Assembly: GCF_009711975.1 (NCBI RefSeq)
Contig: NZ_VIKW01000028.1
Coordinates: 1 to 53,824, forward strand
From: Anabaena sp. UHCC 0204
GTDB lineage: Bacteria; Cyanobacteriota; Cyanobacteriia; Cyanobacteriales; Nostocaceae
DNA length: 53,824 nucleotides
Direction of reading: 5' to 3'
Below the pieces are notes generated by a model that searched no databases, was not told the DNA's origin, and was given only the letters and a program-made list of their open reading frames with translations. A program made the translations under genes and the position numbers. This document shows, one piece after another, positions 1 to 8,978 of the stretch. Position 1 is the first letter of the stretch, and every line of letters starts with the position of its first letter.

Positions 1-2
1 AA

Positions 3-95
3 AACTTATTGGTACTTCGCGCTCCCAATTCCACTAATTTTAAGGTAAGTGTAGAGGAGTGGGAACAAGTGCAAAAATTAATTCAGGAAACTTAG
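3..95 (+). CDS. 3' end of an unidentified gene
   Basis: An open frame enters from the left edge and stops at TAG 93-95, giving about 30 C-terminal residues that end in VEEWEQVQKLIQET. The other two forward frames stop within about 50 bases. The composition (amphipathic, Glu/Gln rich) looks like a real protein tail, but there is too little to name a family. A terminator-like hairpin about 100 bases downstream is consistent with this being the end of a transcript. It could also be a chance open frame. Confidence 0.4.
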   Translation, partial: NLLVLRAPNSTNFKVSVEEWEQVQKLIQET

Positions 96-199
96 GAAAT
101 AACAAAAATAAAAAATCTTGTTACCAAAACTGTTACGAAAGAGTTTTTATCTTGCTGATACTCTATGATGATAGGGAGTTAAACTCCTCACACCATACT

Positions 200-240
200 A
201 AAAACCGTGAAATGTAATATTTTGCGGTTTTTTCTTTGTT
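200..240 (+). terminator. Rho-independent terminator candidate
   Basis: AAAAACCG (200-207) pairs with CGGTTTTT (225-232) around a 17-base loop, and the T run continues after it. It lies between the partial gene at the left edge and the aldolase-family gene, so it probably ends transcription of the former. The stem is short and A/T rich, so strength is uncertain. Confidence 0.5.
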
Positions 241-317
241 TATTTGGGTTATTTTACAAAATAACCTATAATTTTAAACTTGTTATCTGCTAAAAATATT
301 CTCTACAAAAGCTATAT

Positions 318-1094
318 ATGACAGAAAAACCGATAGAAAAGCCAAATAGTCCCCAAATTCCCACATTTACTTCGATTACCGAAGAGAGATTACATCGTCA
401 ACAGCGACTAGCAGCAGCATTACGGCTATTTTCCCGATTTGGATTTGATGAAGGTGTCGCTGGACACATTACAGCCCGTGACCCAGAAAATCCTGAACAT
501 TTTTGGGTAAATCCCTTTGGAATGCACTTTGGTTTAATTCGAGTCAGTGATCTAATATTAGTTAATCAGCAAGGTGATGTAATTTACGGTAGTCGTCCAG
601 TAAATCGCGCTGCTTTTGCTATTCATTCTCAAGTTCATGCAGCCCGTCCTGACGTGGTAGCCGCAGCCCACGCCCATTCTATCTATGGTAAAAGCTGGTC
701 TAGTCTTGGCCGTCTCCTTGACCCTCTAACCCAAGATGCTTGTAGTTTTTACGAAGACCATAGTATATTTACTGATTATACGGGGGTTGTTCTTGACCCT
801 GAACAAGGAAAGCGCATTGCTCAAACTCTGGGAAAAAATAAAGCCGTTATTCTCAAAAATCACGGCTTACTGACAGTAGGTAATACTATTGATGAGGCTG
901 TTTGGTGGTTTATCACAATGGAGCGTTCTTGTCAAGCCCAATTGTTAGCGGAAGCAGCGGGAACACCTAGCCCGATTAAACCGGAATATGCCAAGATAGC
1001 TCATGATCAAGTTGGTTCTCATGAACTGGGTTGGTTTAGCTTTCAACCTTTGTATGAGATGATTGTCCAGCAAGAACCAGATTTGTTGAATTAA
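318..1094 (+). CDS. Class II aldolase/adducin family protein
   Basis: This 258-residue cytosolic protein has the class II aldolase/adducin fold signature. The segment AAAHAHS provides the likely zinc ligands His118 and His120, and KNHGLLTVG provides a third at His182. Members include fuculose-phosphate and ribulose-phosphate aldolases/epimerases and many uncharacterised proteins, so the substrate cannot be read from sequence. The N-terminal 25 residues are proline rich and outside the fold. The full length is normal for the family. No clear Shine-Dalgarno precedes the ATG. It is convergent with the GDSL hydrolase gene and the two coding regions overlap by 59 bases, which is odd (see findings). 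Confidence 0.85.
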   Translation: MTEKPIEKPNSPQIPTFTSITEERLHRQQRLAAALRLFSRFGFDEGVAGHITARDPENPEHFWVNPFGMHFGLIRVSDLILVNQQGDVIYGSRPVNRAAFAIHSQVHAARPDVVAAAHAHSIYGKSWSSLGRLLDPLTQDACSFYEDHSIFTDYTGVVLDPEQGKRIAQTLGKNKAVILKNHGLLTVGNTIDEAVWWFITMERSCQAQLLAEAAGTPSPIKPEYAKIAHDQVGSHELGWFSFQPLYEMIVQQEPDLLN

Positions 1095-2058
1095 GGGTTT
1101 TCCGTTTACGTTTGATAACTCCTGTTGCACCTAAAGCAGCCATTCCTAGTAGACTCAAGGTAGTTGGAGGTTCAGGAATCATTGCTCGTGCTGATTCGGC
1201 AACTATATCATGAGCAGCAGTTGTGGGATGCAAGTTATCCCAAAATAAATATTTATCGGGATTAGAACACATAGTTTCTTCAACAATGTTTAAACAAGCA
1301 TCAGTTACATTTGTGAAACCGAATGTTGTTGGTGATGCTATAATCTGACTGACAACAGAATTAACATCGAAAATTTTGATATTGAGGTTTGGTTTTTCTT
1401 GATTCAAACCATTGATAGTTTGACTCAATTTGGAATTATGAAATGCAGTTAAAGAGTTGAGACTATTAGCTAGAGGAGTCTTGTTATTAGCAGGAATATC
1501 TCCTAAGTTAGGTAAATTAGCTATTAAGAAGTTTTTAGCACCGACAACAGAGAGAGATAATATTGCATTTTCTAAATTGCTAACTGCATTATTAATTGTT
1601 TGTCCAATAAGGGCATTATTGGTAAAATCTGGAATACTCAAATAATCATTAGCCCCCGCTGATATTATGTAAAGGGCATTTTTATCCGCTTTGGGGTTAA
1701 GTCCTGCAAAACCTTGAATTTGCTGAGTTAGTCCTGGTAGATTAGGTAATTGTGGAAATTGTGGGTATGCAGCGTTTATATTATTGGTGTCACCTGTAGT
1801 AGCACCACCAAATGCGAAATTGTTGAGTTTTTTACCTAATCCTAAATCATCTGCTAGAGATTCCGTCCAGACAGGTCCATTGGAAAAACGTCCTGGAAAG
1901 TAGGGAAATGGGGGAAAAGTGCCACCAGAGACGGTAAAGACATTACTATTGTCAACAAGGCTGTCACCGAAAACATAAACTTGACTAATTGCGGAAGCTT
2001 TTGCAGGTAGCATGAAAGAGAAGAGAACAAACCCTGCTGTTACAAGTTGTTTTTTCAT
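1036..2058 (-). CDS. GDSL/SGNH hydrolase with PEP-CTERM tail
   Basis: A secreted esterase/lipase-type hydrolase of about 340 residues. The start chosen is ATG at 2058, giving MKKQLVTAGFVLFSFMLPAKA, a good signal peptide; the frame stays open upstream to 2112, but that would put 18 polar residues ahead of it. Block I is FGDSLVD with nucleophile Ser33, block III is GANDY, and block V is DNLHPT with Asp274 and His277. The C-terminus has a PEP-CTERM sorting signal: PEPPTTLSLLG, a hydrophobic helix, then RKRK. In known systems this tail is processed by exosortase during export of surface proteins. About 20 extra residues follow the basic cluster and overlap the neighbouring aldolase gene, which is unusual. 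The substrate is unknown. Confidence 0.85.
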   Translation of the reverse strand: MKKQLVTAGFVLFSFMLPAKASAISQVYVFGDSLVDNSNVFTVSGGTFPPFPYFPGRFSNGPVWTESLADDLGLGKKLNNFAFGGATTGDTNNINAAYPQFPQLPNLPGLTQQIQGFAGLNPKADKNALYIISAGANDYLSIPDFTNNALIGQTINNAVSNLENAILSLSVVGAKNFLIANLPNLGDIPANNKTPLANSLNSLTAFHNSKLSQTINGLNQEKPNLNIKIFDVNSVVSQIIASPTTFGFTNVTDACLNIVEETMCSNPDKYLFWDNLHPTTAAHDIVAESARAMIPEPPTTLSLLGMAALGATGVIKRKRKTLNSTNLVLAGQSSHTKVES

Positions 2059-2152
2059 ACGGATTTTTGGAGATGCCCCAGTACATTTACCATGATATGC
2101 TTTACAACTCATAACACAGGTTGGGATTTAGTGCGTAGGAATACGACTAAAT

Positions 2153-3208
2153 TTAATTAAATTGTTCAATGATTCCTCCACCTAATACGTAATCTCCGTC
2201 GTACCAAACCGCAGCTTGTCCAGGTGTGATGCTGAATTGGGGTTCATCAAATACTAAACGCACACGGGAATCTTCTAAGGGAATTACTGTCACGGGTACG
2301 GGTTGAGAACGATAACGAATTTGGACTTCGGCGCGAATGGGGGTAATAGGTTCAGCTATGGAAACCCAATTGATCCGATTTACTGTACATTCTGATTGAG
2401 TTCCTTTGGTGCGATCGCCTACAATTACCCTGTTATTAGCTGCATCTAGTTCAATCACATACAAGGGTTCAGCCGCCGCAATTCCTAAGCCTTTTCGCTG
2501 ACCAATAGTGTAATGATGGACACCATCATGTTGTCCCAACACTTTACCAGTTGCATCAACAATATCACCGGGTTTGGGAGCTAAATATTTATCTAAAAAT
2601 GCCCGCATTGAGCCGTTACTTTCTACTAAGCATAAATCTTGACTTTCCGGTTTATCGGCGGTTTTCAAATTGTATTCACTGGCAATTCTGCGAGTATCAG
2701 TTTTATTTAGTTCACCGAGGGGAAAAATGGAAGCCCCTAATAATTCTTGAGACAAGTCATAGAGAAAATAAGATTGATCTTTGTTGCGGTCAACGGCTCG
2801 TAACAATTGGTAACGATTAGTAGCGTCATCGTAGCGAATTTGGGCATAATGACCTGTAGCGATGCGATCGCATTCCAATTTTTCCCGTGCATACTGCACC
2901 ATTGGACCAAACTTCACCGTCTTGTTACATTGAGAACAAGGCAACGGTGTAATTCCCACACTATAACCAGTTACTAAAAAATCAACAATTTCTGTTTGAA
3001 AGACATCCCGAATATCAACAACTTCATGGGGAATACCCAATTGTTCACAAATATCAGCCGCGTCGATCATTCCTTCAGAGCAACATTGCCCTTTGCCTTT
3101 CATCAGCCAAAGGGTTAAACCAATTACATCATAGCCCTGATTATGCAGCATAGCGGCGGCTACGGAACTATCAACGCCACCAGAAAGACCAACGACAACT
3201 TTTTTCAT
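2153..3208 (-). CDS. mnmA: tRNA-specific 2-thiouridylase MnmA
   Basis: This enzyme thiolates the wobble uridine (s2U34) of tRNAs for Lys, Glu and Gln, using ATP to adenylate the base and a relayed persulfide as sulfur donor. The PP-loop SGGVDSS is at residues 9-15. The two catalytic cysteines are Cys94 (in QCNKTVKFG) and Cys193 (in SQDLCLV), spaced as in the E. coli enzyme. The C-terminal beta domain ends with [20 protein letters not shown], diagnostic of the family. The length of 351 residues is normal. It starts at ATG 3208 and is separated from the downstream GDSL gene by about 95 bases. It is a housekeeping gene with no sign of transfer. Confidence 0.96.
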   Translation of the reverse strand: MKKVVVGLSGGVDSSVAAAMLHNQGYDVIGLTLWLMKGKGQCCSEGMIDAADICEQLGIPHEVVDIRDVFQTEIVDFLVTGYSVGITPLPCSQCNKTVKFGPMVQYAREKLECDRIATGHYAQIRYDDATNRYQLLRAVDRNKDQSYFLYDLSQELLGASIFPLGELNKTDTRRIASEYNLKTADKPESQDLCLVESNGSMRAFLDKYLAPKPGDIVDATGKVLGQHDGVHHYTIGQRKGLGIAAAEPLYVIELDAANNRVIVGDRTKGTQSECTVNRINWVSIAEPITPIRAEVQIRYRSQPVPVTVIPLEDSRVRLVFDEPQFSITPGQAAVWYDGDYVLGGGIIEQFN

Positions 3209-3418
3209 AATTCACACTTTTTAAAGTGCTTGCGGCTTATTTTGGCGACAAAGCAGTTTTTTATTTTACCACAAGGTGCGAGACTGTCCAATTGTAGCAT
3301 ACCTACGAAATAGTTGTCTCCAGAATTTACCTTGGAGGAGTTTGAATATATAACCGTAATTTTCAATTTACTGATTACAATAATATCTAGTAAAAACACA
3401 AAAAAGCTGGTTACAAAT

Positions 3419-4189
3419 ATGCCTACTTTAAGAGTTAGTCAGGTTGCTACTGTATCTGTATTTTCCTTACTTATCAGTGGATCTTGGGGTTTGATGTCTG
3501 AATATAGTCAAGTGCAAGCACAAATACCCAACAATAGTCTATTCTTAGCACAAGTGGTGCAGCCATATATCTATGAGATTCCCACCAGTCAGCAGTCATT
3601 ACCACTGGTACAACCAATGCAACCAGTAGAATATAATAATCCAAATAACCAAAATTTTGAACGCTATTTTGTCTATGTTGATAGTAGTGATTCCCAAACC
3701 TTGCAGCGAGTTAAGCAAATAGAAAGTAGTGCCTATATCCGCAATTATGAGGGACGTAAAATTATTCAATCTGGCGTTTTCAATGGACAAGTAAATGCTC
3801 TAAGACGAGTGAGAGAATTAGAATCACAAGGTATTTATGGCGCTCGTATTGTTAACTCTTCTAATGGAGAAGTAAGAGTTAATAATTCTACGCAGGTAGC
3901 TTCTTATAATCCTTATGAATATAATCAGCAATCCTCTCCAATTAATAATCAACAGGTAAGAGGAAAATTCTATTATGTAGTTATTCCCAATCATACTAAT
4001 AATTTAGTTGCTTTGGGTACAGAAATTCGGCAAAAAGTAAACAGCAATATTAATGTATTTAGGAGAAATCAACCACGAGGAGCGCATATAGCTGTAGGAC
4101 CATTTAGCGATCGCTCTGAAGCAGAACAATGGAATAGCTATTTAAAGAATTCAGGTTATGGTAATGCGAGGATTTATTATGGAAGATAA
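3419..4189 (+). CDS. Secreted protein with two SPOR-like repeats
   Basis: The start chosen is ATG 3419, which gives a signal sequence (MPTLRVSQVATVSVFSLLIS, ending near VQAQ); the open frame extends 35 residues further upstream without a leader-like sequence. The mature part has two SPOR-like units. The first, ERYFVYVDSSDSQTLQRVKQ through GARIVNS, includes GRKIIQSGVFNG. The second, GKFYYVVIPNHTNNL to ARIYYG, includes HIAVGPFSDRSEAEQW. SPOR domains bind denuded peptidoglycan at septa in known cases, so an envelope or division role is possible but is inferred. The linker is Asn/Gln rich. It lies 30 bases upstream of nnr on the same strand, so the two may be cotranscribed. Confidence 0.75.
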   Translation: MPTLRVSQVATVSVFSLLISGSWGLMSEYSQVQAQIPNNSLFLAQVVQPYIYEIPTSQQSLPLVQPMQPVEYNNPNNQNFERYFVYVDSSDSQTLQRVKQIESSAYIRNYEGRKIIQSGVFNGQVNALRRVRELESQGIYGARIVNSSNGEVRVNNSTQVASYNPYEYNQQSSPINNQQVRGKFYYVVIPNHTNNLVALGTEIRQKVNSNINVFRRNQPRGAHIAVGPFSDRSEAEQWNSYLKNSGYGNARIYYGR

Positions 4190-4219
4190 GGTAATAGGTA
4201 ATAGAGTAAAATTTTCCTA

Positions 4220-5740
4220 ATGACTAAAGAACAATTTGTTGTTACCGCAGCCCAAATGCGGGAGATTGAAGCCCGGATATTTATTGCGGGAATGCCTGTA
4301 GCTGCTTTAATGGAAAAGGTAGCGGGATTAGTTTCCCAACGGTTACAGGCTATTATTTCTCAAAAGCAAAGTGTGGGAATTTTAGTTGGTCCCGGTCATA
4401 ATGGTGGAGATGCTTTAGTAGTAGCTCGTGAATTGCATTTTCGCGGTTATGAAGTTTGGATTTATCAACCTTTTTCTAAGTTAAAAGAATTAACTTCACA
4501 ACACTTTCAATATATTCAAAGTTTGGGAATTCCTTGTTATCAAGATATTTCCGAATTACCAAATTGTGATTTTTTAATAGATGGTTTATTTGGTTTTGGT
4601 TTAGAAAGAGAAATAACTGATTCTATTGCTGCTGCAATTAATCATTTTAATGCCAAAAATCAGCCCATTATTAGTATTGATATACCTTCAGGTTTACATA
4701 CAGATACAGGAGAAGTTTTAGGAACAGCTATTCAGGCTAATTATACATTTTGTTTAGGTTTGTGGAAACAAGGTTTATTGCAAGAACAAGCATTAGCTTA
4801 TGTTGGTAAAGCTGAATTAATTGATTTTGATATTCCCTTAGCAGATATTCATGCTGTTTTAGGTGATATTCCCCAAATAAAACGCATTACTCAAACAACA
4901 GCATTATCTACTTTACCTTTACCCCGTCCCCTAATTACTCACAAATATAAACAAGGACATTTATTATTAATTTGTGGTTCAAAACGTTACGCAGGTGGAG
5001 CAATTTTAACAGGTTTGGGTGCGCGGGCTTCTGGTGTGGGAATGCTATCAATTGCTGTACCAGAATCTCTAAAGATGTTGTTAGTTTCCCATTTACCAGA
5101 AGCCTTAATTATTGGTTGTCCCGAAACGGAAACAGGAGCAATTTCTCATTTACAATTACCGGAAAATACAGATTTAAATTCATTTACTACAATTGCTTGC
5201 GGACCTGGTTTAACTAAAGATAATATTTCTATTATTCCTGAAATGATTAAATGTGAATGTCCTCTAGTTCTTGATGCTGATGCTTTAAATATTTTGGCAC
5301 AATTGGGAACTATCCCTACCTTAAAACAGCGCAAATCAACCACAATTCTCACACCTCATACTGGAGAATTTAAACGGTTATTTCCCAATATTGAATATAC
5401 AGATAGAGTTAAAGCAGTACAAACAGCAGCCCAAGAAAGTGGGGCTGTAGTCCTATTAAAAGGGGCAAGAACGGCTATATCTAATCCTCAAGGTGGTGTT
5501 TGGATAAATCCCGAAAGTACCCCAGCTTTAGCCCGTGGTGGCAGTGGTGATGTGTTAACTGGCTTATTGGGTGGATTATTAGCGCAAGTTAATAATCCAG
5601 AAATTGCTATAGAAGATATCGTTGCAACTGCGGTTTGGTGGCATTCTCAAGGTGGAATTTTAGCAGCACAAGCAAGAACAGAATTAGGAGTTGATGCTTT
5701 TACACTGACACAATATTTACTGCAAGTTCTGGATAAATGA
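4220..5740 (+). CDS. nnr: Bifunctional NAD(P)H-hydrate repair enzyme Nnr
   Basis: A fused epimerase/dehydratase that repairs damaged NADHX and NADPHX. The N-terminal YjeF_N domain (about residues 1-215) epimerises R and S hydrates and contains GPGHNGGDALV at about 57-67 and the DIPSGLHTDTGEVLG segment. The C-terminal domain (about 225-500) is an ADP- or ATP-dependent dehydratase of the ribokinase fold; ARGGSGDVLTGLLGGLLAQ includes the catalytic Asp444. The length of 506 residues matches the bifunctional family. It follows the SPOR-like gene by 30 bases with no strong ribosome site visible. All key motifs are present, so it should be active. Confidence 0.95.
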   Translation: MTKEQFVVTAAQMREIEARIFIAGMPVAALMEKVAGLVSQRLQAIISQKQSVGILVGPGHNGGDALVVARELHFRGYEVWIYQPFSKLKELTSQHFQYIQSLGIPCYQDISELPNCDFLIDGLFGFGLEREITDSIAAAINHFNAKNQPIISIDIPSGLHTDTGEVLGTAIQANYTFCLGLWKQGLLQEQALAYVGKAELIDFDIPLADIHAVLGDIPQIKRITQTTALSTLPLPRPLITHKYKQGHLLLICGSKRYAGGAILTGLGARASGVGMLSIAVPESLKMLLVSHLPEALIIGCPETETGAISHLQLPENTDLNSFTTIACGPGLTKDNISIIPEMIKCECPLVLDADALNILAQLGTIPTLKQRKSTTILTPHTGEFKRLFPNIEYTDRVKAVQTAAQESGAVVLLKGARTAISNPQGGVWINPESTPALARGGSGDVLTGLLGGLLAQVNNPEIAIEDIVATAVWWHSQGGILAAQARTELGVDAFTLTQYLLQVLDK

Positions 5741-5752
5741 GCTAGTTTTTTG

Positions 5753-5777
5753 CACGCAGAGACGCAGAGTCGCAGAG
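5753..5777 (+). repeat. CGCAGAG-type heptad repeat remnant
   Basis: Three units of the form CGCAGAG, spaced by one or two bases, lie between the convergent nnr and fructosamine kinase genes. Such short tandem heptads are common in gaps of heterocystous cyanobacterial genomes. Degraded relatives occur at about 13150-13172, 41547-41563 and 42671-42697, and a CGCAAAG version lies inside the element at 31862-31990. Confidence 0.7.
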
Positions 5778-5783
5778 AGGAAT

Positions 5784-6662
5784 TTAAGAGTTAGATTTAG
5801 TTAAAATTTTCTCAATCATGCGATTTGCTTGAGAACCATAACTACCACCAAATAAGTTAAAATGATTCAAAACGTGATATAGATTATATAGGATTTTTCT
5901 GTTTTCATATCCTGTATCTAAGGGAAATATTTCTTCGTAACCTTGATAGAAAGTTGGCGGAAAACCGCCAAATAATTCTGTCATGGCAATATCAACTTCT
6001 CTATCTCCAAAATATGTTGCTGGATCAAAAATTACTGGTTCGTTTTCAACTGTAAAACCTGCATTTCCTCCCCATAAATCTCCATGTACTAATGAGGGTT
6101 GGACTTGATGATTTGCTAATAATTCAGGAATAGCTGTTAATAATTTATCTTCTAAAGGAAAATTGCCACCACGTCTTTTTGCTAATTTAAATTGATAACC
6201 TAAACGGTGTTGAGTATAAAATTCAATCCAAGAGTTAGATAAATTGTTGATTTGGGGTGTAGAACCGATGGTATTGTTCATATCCCAACCAAAACCTTGA
6301 TTACTGGTTATTTTGTGCATGGCTGCTAATTTGCGCCCCATTTCTTGCCATGATTTGTTATTACCAGTTGTCATTTCTAGCCATTCCAGAACAATGTAGC
6401 TAGAATTGCCTGTAGTTCCCCAACAAAGGGGTTTGGGAACGCGGATAGTTCCTGTGGTATACATTTGTTGTAAACCTAACATTTCTGCGGCAAACATCTC
6501 CGCTTTGGTAGCTTGGTTGAGTTTAACAAAGTAAGTCAATTTACCATCACTAACAGCATACCCTTGGTTAATACATCCACCACTGATAGATAAATGCTGC
6601 TGGCTTAAAAATTTTTCGCCAGTAATCTGGCTAATATGGGTATCAATTTCAGTCCAAATCAT
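5784..6662 (-). CDS. Fructosamine-3-kinase family protein
   Basis: A 292-residue protein of the fructosamine/ketosamine-3-kinase family, which phosphorylates sugars attached to protein amines so that the adduct falls off (deglycation). The aminoglycoside-phosphotransferase-like fold is shown by the nucleotide lobe (GGCINQGYAVSDG, then YFVKLN with the ATP-binding Lys). The catalytic loop LVHGDLWGGN has His193 and Asp195, and the metal-binding segment is VIFDPATYFGDREVDIAM. The length is normal. It stands alone, convergent to nnr, and its start is 75 bases from the stop of the M16 peptidase gene. The in vivo substrate in cyanobacteria is not established. Confidence 0.88.
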   Translation of the reverse strand: MIWTEIDTHISQITGEKFLSQQHLSISGGCINQGYAVSDGKLTYFVKLNQATKAEMFAAEMLGLQQMYTTGTIRVPKPLCWGTTGNSSYIVLEWLEMTTGNNKSWQEMGRKLAAMHKITSNQGFGWDMNNTIGSTPQINNLSNSWIEFYTQHRLGYQFKLAKRRGGNFPLEDKLLTAIPELLANHQVQPSLVHGDLWGGNAGFTVENEPVIFDPATYFGDREVDIAMTELFGGFPPTFYQGYEEIFPLDTGYENRKILYNLYHVLNHFNLFGGSYGSQANRMIEKILTKSNS

Positions 6663-6667
6663 GGTTT

Positions 6668-6713
6668 GTCAGTTGTTAGTGGTCAGTTGTCAGTTGATGG
6701 TTGTACAACTGAC
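6668..6713. repeat. GTCAGTTG short repeat cluster
   Basis: Three GTCAGTTG units occur in a row, followed by an inverted CAACTGAC copy, in the gap between the kinase gene and the M16 peptidase gene. The inverted copy could form a small hairpin. Similar clusters are common in cyanobacterial gaps, and no function is visible. Confidence 0.5.
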
Positions 6714-6737
6714 TAATAAGAGGAAACCCCCCGTCTA

Positions 6738-8015
6738 CTAGGCTGGTTTGATAATAACTACAGCGTAAGCATCTGGAGAAAGATAGTATGCAGCAGCTTG
6801 CATTAAATCAGTTGCTTCTTGTGCTTGAATATATTGGGGATAATTAAATGCTGGTTCTAAGTTACCAATTAATGACTGATAATAACCATACAACCCCGCG
6901 CGATCGCTTGGTGTTTCATTCCCAAATATAAACCGATTGGCTACTCGTTGTCGAACACGAGCAATTTCTGATTCTTTGACTAATTCTGTTTGTAATGTGC
7001 GAAGATGTTGAGCGATCGCTTCTTCTACAGCAGCTAAATTTTCTACATCACATTTGGCGGAAATCGAAAATACACCTTGCAACACATTATTCATATTACT
7101 CACAGAAATTGAAGATACTAATCCCCGTTCTTCCCGTAAATCCTGCACCAATCTCGATGTTCTTCCATGTCCTAAAATTCCAGCTACAACATCAAGTGCA
7201 TAAGTTTCATTTAATTCCATCAATCCAGGAACTCGCCAAATCATCACTAATCTTGCTTGTTGGAGAGTTTCATCAACAAATTCTCGGCGCACAACTTCTG
7301 TAAATGCTGGTTCAGGAATTACTGTTGTTTGCGTTAACTTGCTTGTTGTTTGTTGATGATTTTTATTAAATTCCTCGGCGATAATTTCTACTAATTCTTC
7401 TACTGGTAAATTACCCACAGCTACTGCTGTGATTGACTGAGGCTGATACCAATGAGCATGAAAGTCTCGCATTTGTTGCGGTTTAACTTGAGAAATAACT
7501 GCTTCTGGTCCTAGTACAGCACGACGATAGGGTAAGGTATCAAAAGCGGTTTCCATAATGTGACGATAAATACGTCTTCTGGGGTTATCTTCAGAACGTC
7601 TAATTTCTTCTAAAACTACTAACCGTTCTCTCTCAAAAGCATCATCAGGAATACTAGGATTACAGACAACATCTATTTGTAATGGTGCTAATTCTGCAAA
7701 ATCTTTAGGAGCAGTTGTGGTATAATAGTGAGTATAATCTTGGCTGGTAGCAGCATTAGTTACCGCACCGCGCTCTTCAATCCGGCGTTCAAATTCACCA
7801 CTAATTAGTTTCTCTGTGCCTTTAAAAATCATGTGTTCTAAGAAGTGAGCCATGCCATTGATAGCATCTGACTCCATGGCTGAACCTGTTTTTACCCATA
7901 AGTTGAGATTAACCGCGTCTATGGGCATTTGTTCGGCGATAATGGTTAAACCGTTGGGTAAACGGTGCAGCGTGGGAGCATTCAGGAGTGGAAATTTCAG
8001 CAGAGTTGATGTCAT
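6738..8015 (-). CDS. M16 family zinc metallopeptidase
   Basis: This 425-residue protein is a member of the pitrilysin/mitochondrial processing peptidase family. The inverted zinc motif HFLEH gives His57, catalytic Glu60 and His61. The downstream Glu-rich helix RERLVVLEEIRRSEDNPRR supplies the third ligand and the conserved EEI. The C-terminal half repeats the fold without the zinc site, including the HGRTSRLVQDLREERGLVSSI segment typical of the family. Cyanobacteria usually carry two adjacent M16 genes; only one is seen here. No signal peptide is evident. The natural substrate is unknown. Confidence 0.92.
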   Translation of the reverse strand: MTSTLLKFPLLNAPTLHRLPNGLTIIAEQMPIDAVNLNLWVKTGSAMESDAINGMAHFLEHMIFKGTEKLISGEFERRIEERGAVTNAATSQDYTHYYTTTAPKDFAELAPLQIDVVCNPSIPDDAFERERLVVLEEIRRSEDNPRRRIYRHIMETAFDTLPYRRAVLGPEAVISQVKPQQMRDFHAHWYQPQSITAVAVGNLPVEELVEIIAEEFNKNHQQTTSKLTQTTVIPEPAFTEVVRREFVDETLQQARLVMIWRVPGLMELNETYALDVVAGILGHGRTSRLVQDLREERGLVSSISVSNMNNVLQGVFSISAKCDVENLAAVEEAIAQHLRTLQTELVKESEIARVRQRVANRFIFGNETPSDRAGLYGYYQSLIGNLEPAFNYPQYIQAQEATDLMQAAAYYLSPDAYAVVIIKPA

Positions 8016-8286
8016 TGGTGGTGAGTGAAGAGCTATGTTACTTCTTCTATCTTACAACTCTCTTGATGGTGTAAACCTTGTAGAGACTTATTAGCTAAAA
8101 ATTGTTGTATATAGTAAGTCTTATTATTTGAATTTTCTGTAACTATTCAAATGTAATCTTTTTTTCAGTATTTTTTTATTTGGTATACTCTGAATTTTAT
8201 TTCAGCATTAATATGATCAAAAATTTAAATAAGTAGTAGTGCAAAATAAATTGAACATTTTAAAAATCCCTAAACCAATCAATTTT

Positions 8287-8349
8287 GTAGGGGCAAACCC
8301 CCTGTGGTTGCCCCAAATACCGGGGTAGGCACAGGGGCGCTACCCCTAC
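8287..8349. repeat. 63-bp palindromic element with GTAGGGGC ends
   Basis: The element begins GTAGGGGCAAACCCCCTGTG and ends GGGGCGCTACCCCTAC, so its ends are complementary. The interior is very rich in GGGG/CCCC runs that can pair in several ways. The outer GTAGGGGC resembles the ends of the 73-bp elements at 9965 and 13220, but the interior is unrelated. It is probably a non-autonomous palindromic repeat. Confidence 0.65.
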
Positions 8350-8519
8350 ATTAAATCCAAATCTTTTATATAATTAATTTTACCTGCCTACTTATAGTTG
8401 TCAAAGAAATTCAACAAAACCCTTATTAATAAACTTGAATAGCCCTAAAATTTTTGATGTTCAAAGAGTGCAAGGTTTTTGATAGATTAAGTAAAGTAAA
8501 AATATCTTGAGATGATTTG

Positions 8520-8565
8520 GTAGTAAGGGCTTCAGCCCTTAAATTAGGACTAAAGTCCTGACTAC
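8520..8565. repeat. 46-bp two-hairpin palindromic element
   Basis: The outer arms GTAGT and ACTAC enclose two perfect small hairpins, AAGGGCTTCAGCCCTT and AGGACTAAAGTCCT. The predicted fold is a three-way junction. It is a compact repeat type seen widely in cyanobacterial gaps. It lies 8 bases from the terminator of the RRM gene. Confidence 0.65.
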
Positions 8566-8571
8566 AAACCC

Positions 8572-8612
8572 AAAAAAAATTACCTATCCCGCGAACGGAA
8601 TAAGTAATTTTT
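8572..8612 (-). terminator. Terminator of the RRM protein gene
   Basis: AAAAATTAC (8575-8583) pairs with GTAATTTTT (8604-8612), and the stem continues with two mismatches toward a CGAA-type loop. Read on the minus strand the stem is followed by a run of T residues, as expected for a Rho-independent terminator downstream of the gene ending at 8667. The A/T symmetry means it may work in both directions. Confidence 0.7.
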
Positions 8613-8666
8613 ATTATTTAGCATTGATATAGCTAGAGTCTTTTAGCTATATCCTGCTTAGTAGCT

Positions 8667-8978
8667 TTAGTAACGACCACCGCCGCCACGATTACCACCG
8701 CCACGATTACCACCACCGCCAAAAGAACCTCTATCTTCTTTAGGCTTTGCTTGGTTCACTTTGAGGTCACGACCCATCCATTCAGCACCGTCAAGGGCTT
8801 CAATGGCAGCCGCTTCTTCAGCTTCAGTACCCATTTCCACAAAACCGAAGCCGCGCAAGCGACCTGTCTCACGGTCTGTAGGAAGTTGAACACGCTTTAC
8901 AGAACCGTATTCTGCAAAAACTGCGCTCAGGGTATCTTGTGTAACTTCATAAGAGAGGTTACCTACGTAAATTGACAT
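8667..8978 (-). CDS. Glycine-rich RRM RNA-binding protein (Rbp family)
   Basis: A 103-residue protein with one RNA recognition motif: RNP2 is IYVGNL (3-8) and RNP1 is RGFGFVEM (42-49). A glycine/arginine/asparagine-rich tail (GGGGNRGGGNRGGGGRY) follows. Cyanobacterial Rbp proteins of this form are often cold-inducible and bind U-rich RNA; that function is inherited from the family. The ribosome site GGAGA lies about 6-7 bases before the ATG. The leader region upstream (8979-9242) is AT rich and long enough for post-transcriptional control, but I see no clear cold box. Which rbp paralogue this is cannot be told. Confidence 0.93.
   Translation of the reverse strand: MSIYVGNLSYEVTQDTLSAVFAEYGSVKRVQLPTDRETGRLRGFGFVEMGTEAEEAAAIEALDGAEWMGRDLKVNQAKPKEDRGSFGGGGNRGGGNRGGGGRY

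Larger units (their letters stand above)
8016..8666. other. Intergenic region with repeats, no gene seen
   Basis: This gap of about 650 bases lies between the M16 peptidase start and the RRM protein stop, both on the minus strand. It holds the M16 promoter region, two separate hairpin-forming repeats (8287-8349 and 8520-8565) and the terminator of the RRM gene. No open frame with coding character was seen. Confidence 0.7.

Noticed and set aside
3205-3399. Small minus-strand open frame upstream of mnmA
   Set aside because: It overlaps the promoter side of two genes and has no ribosome site or recognisable sequence.
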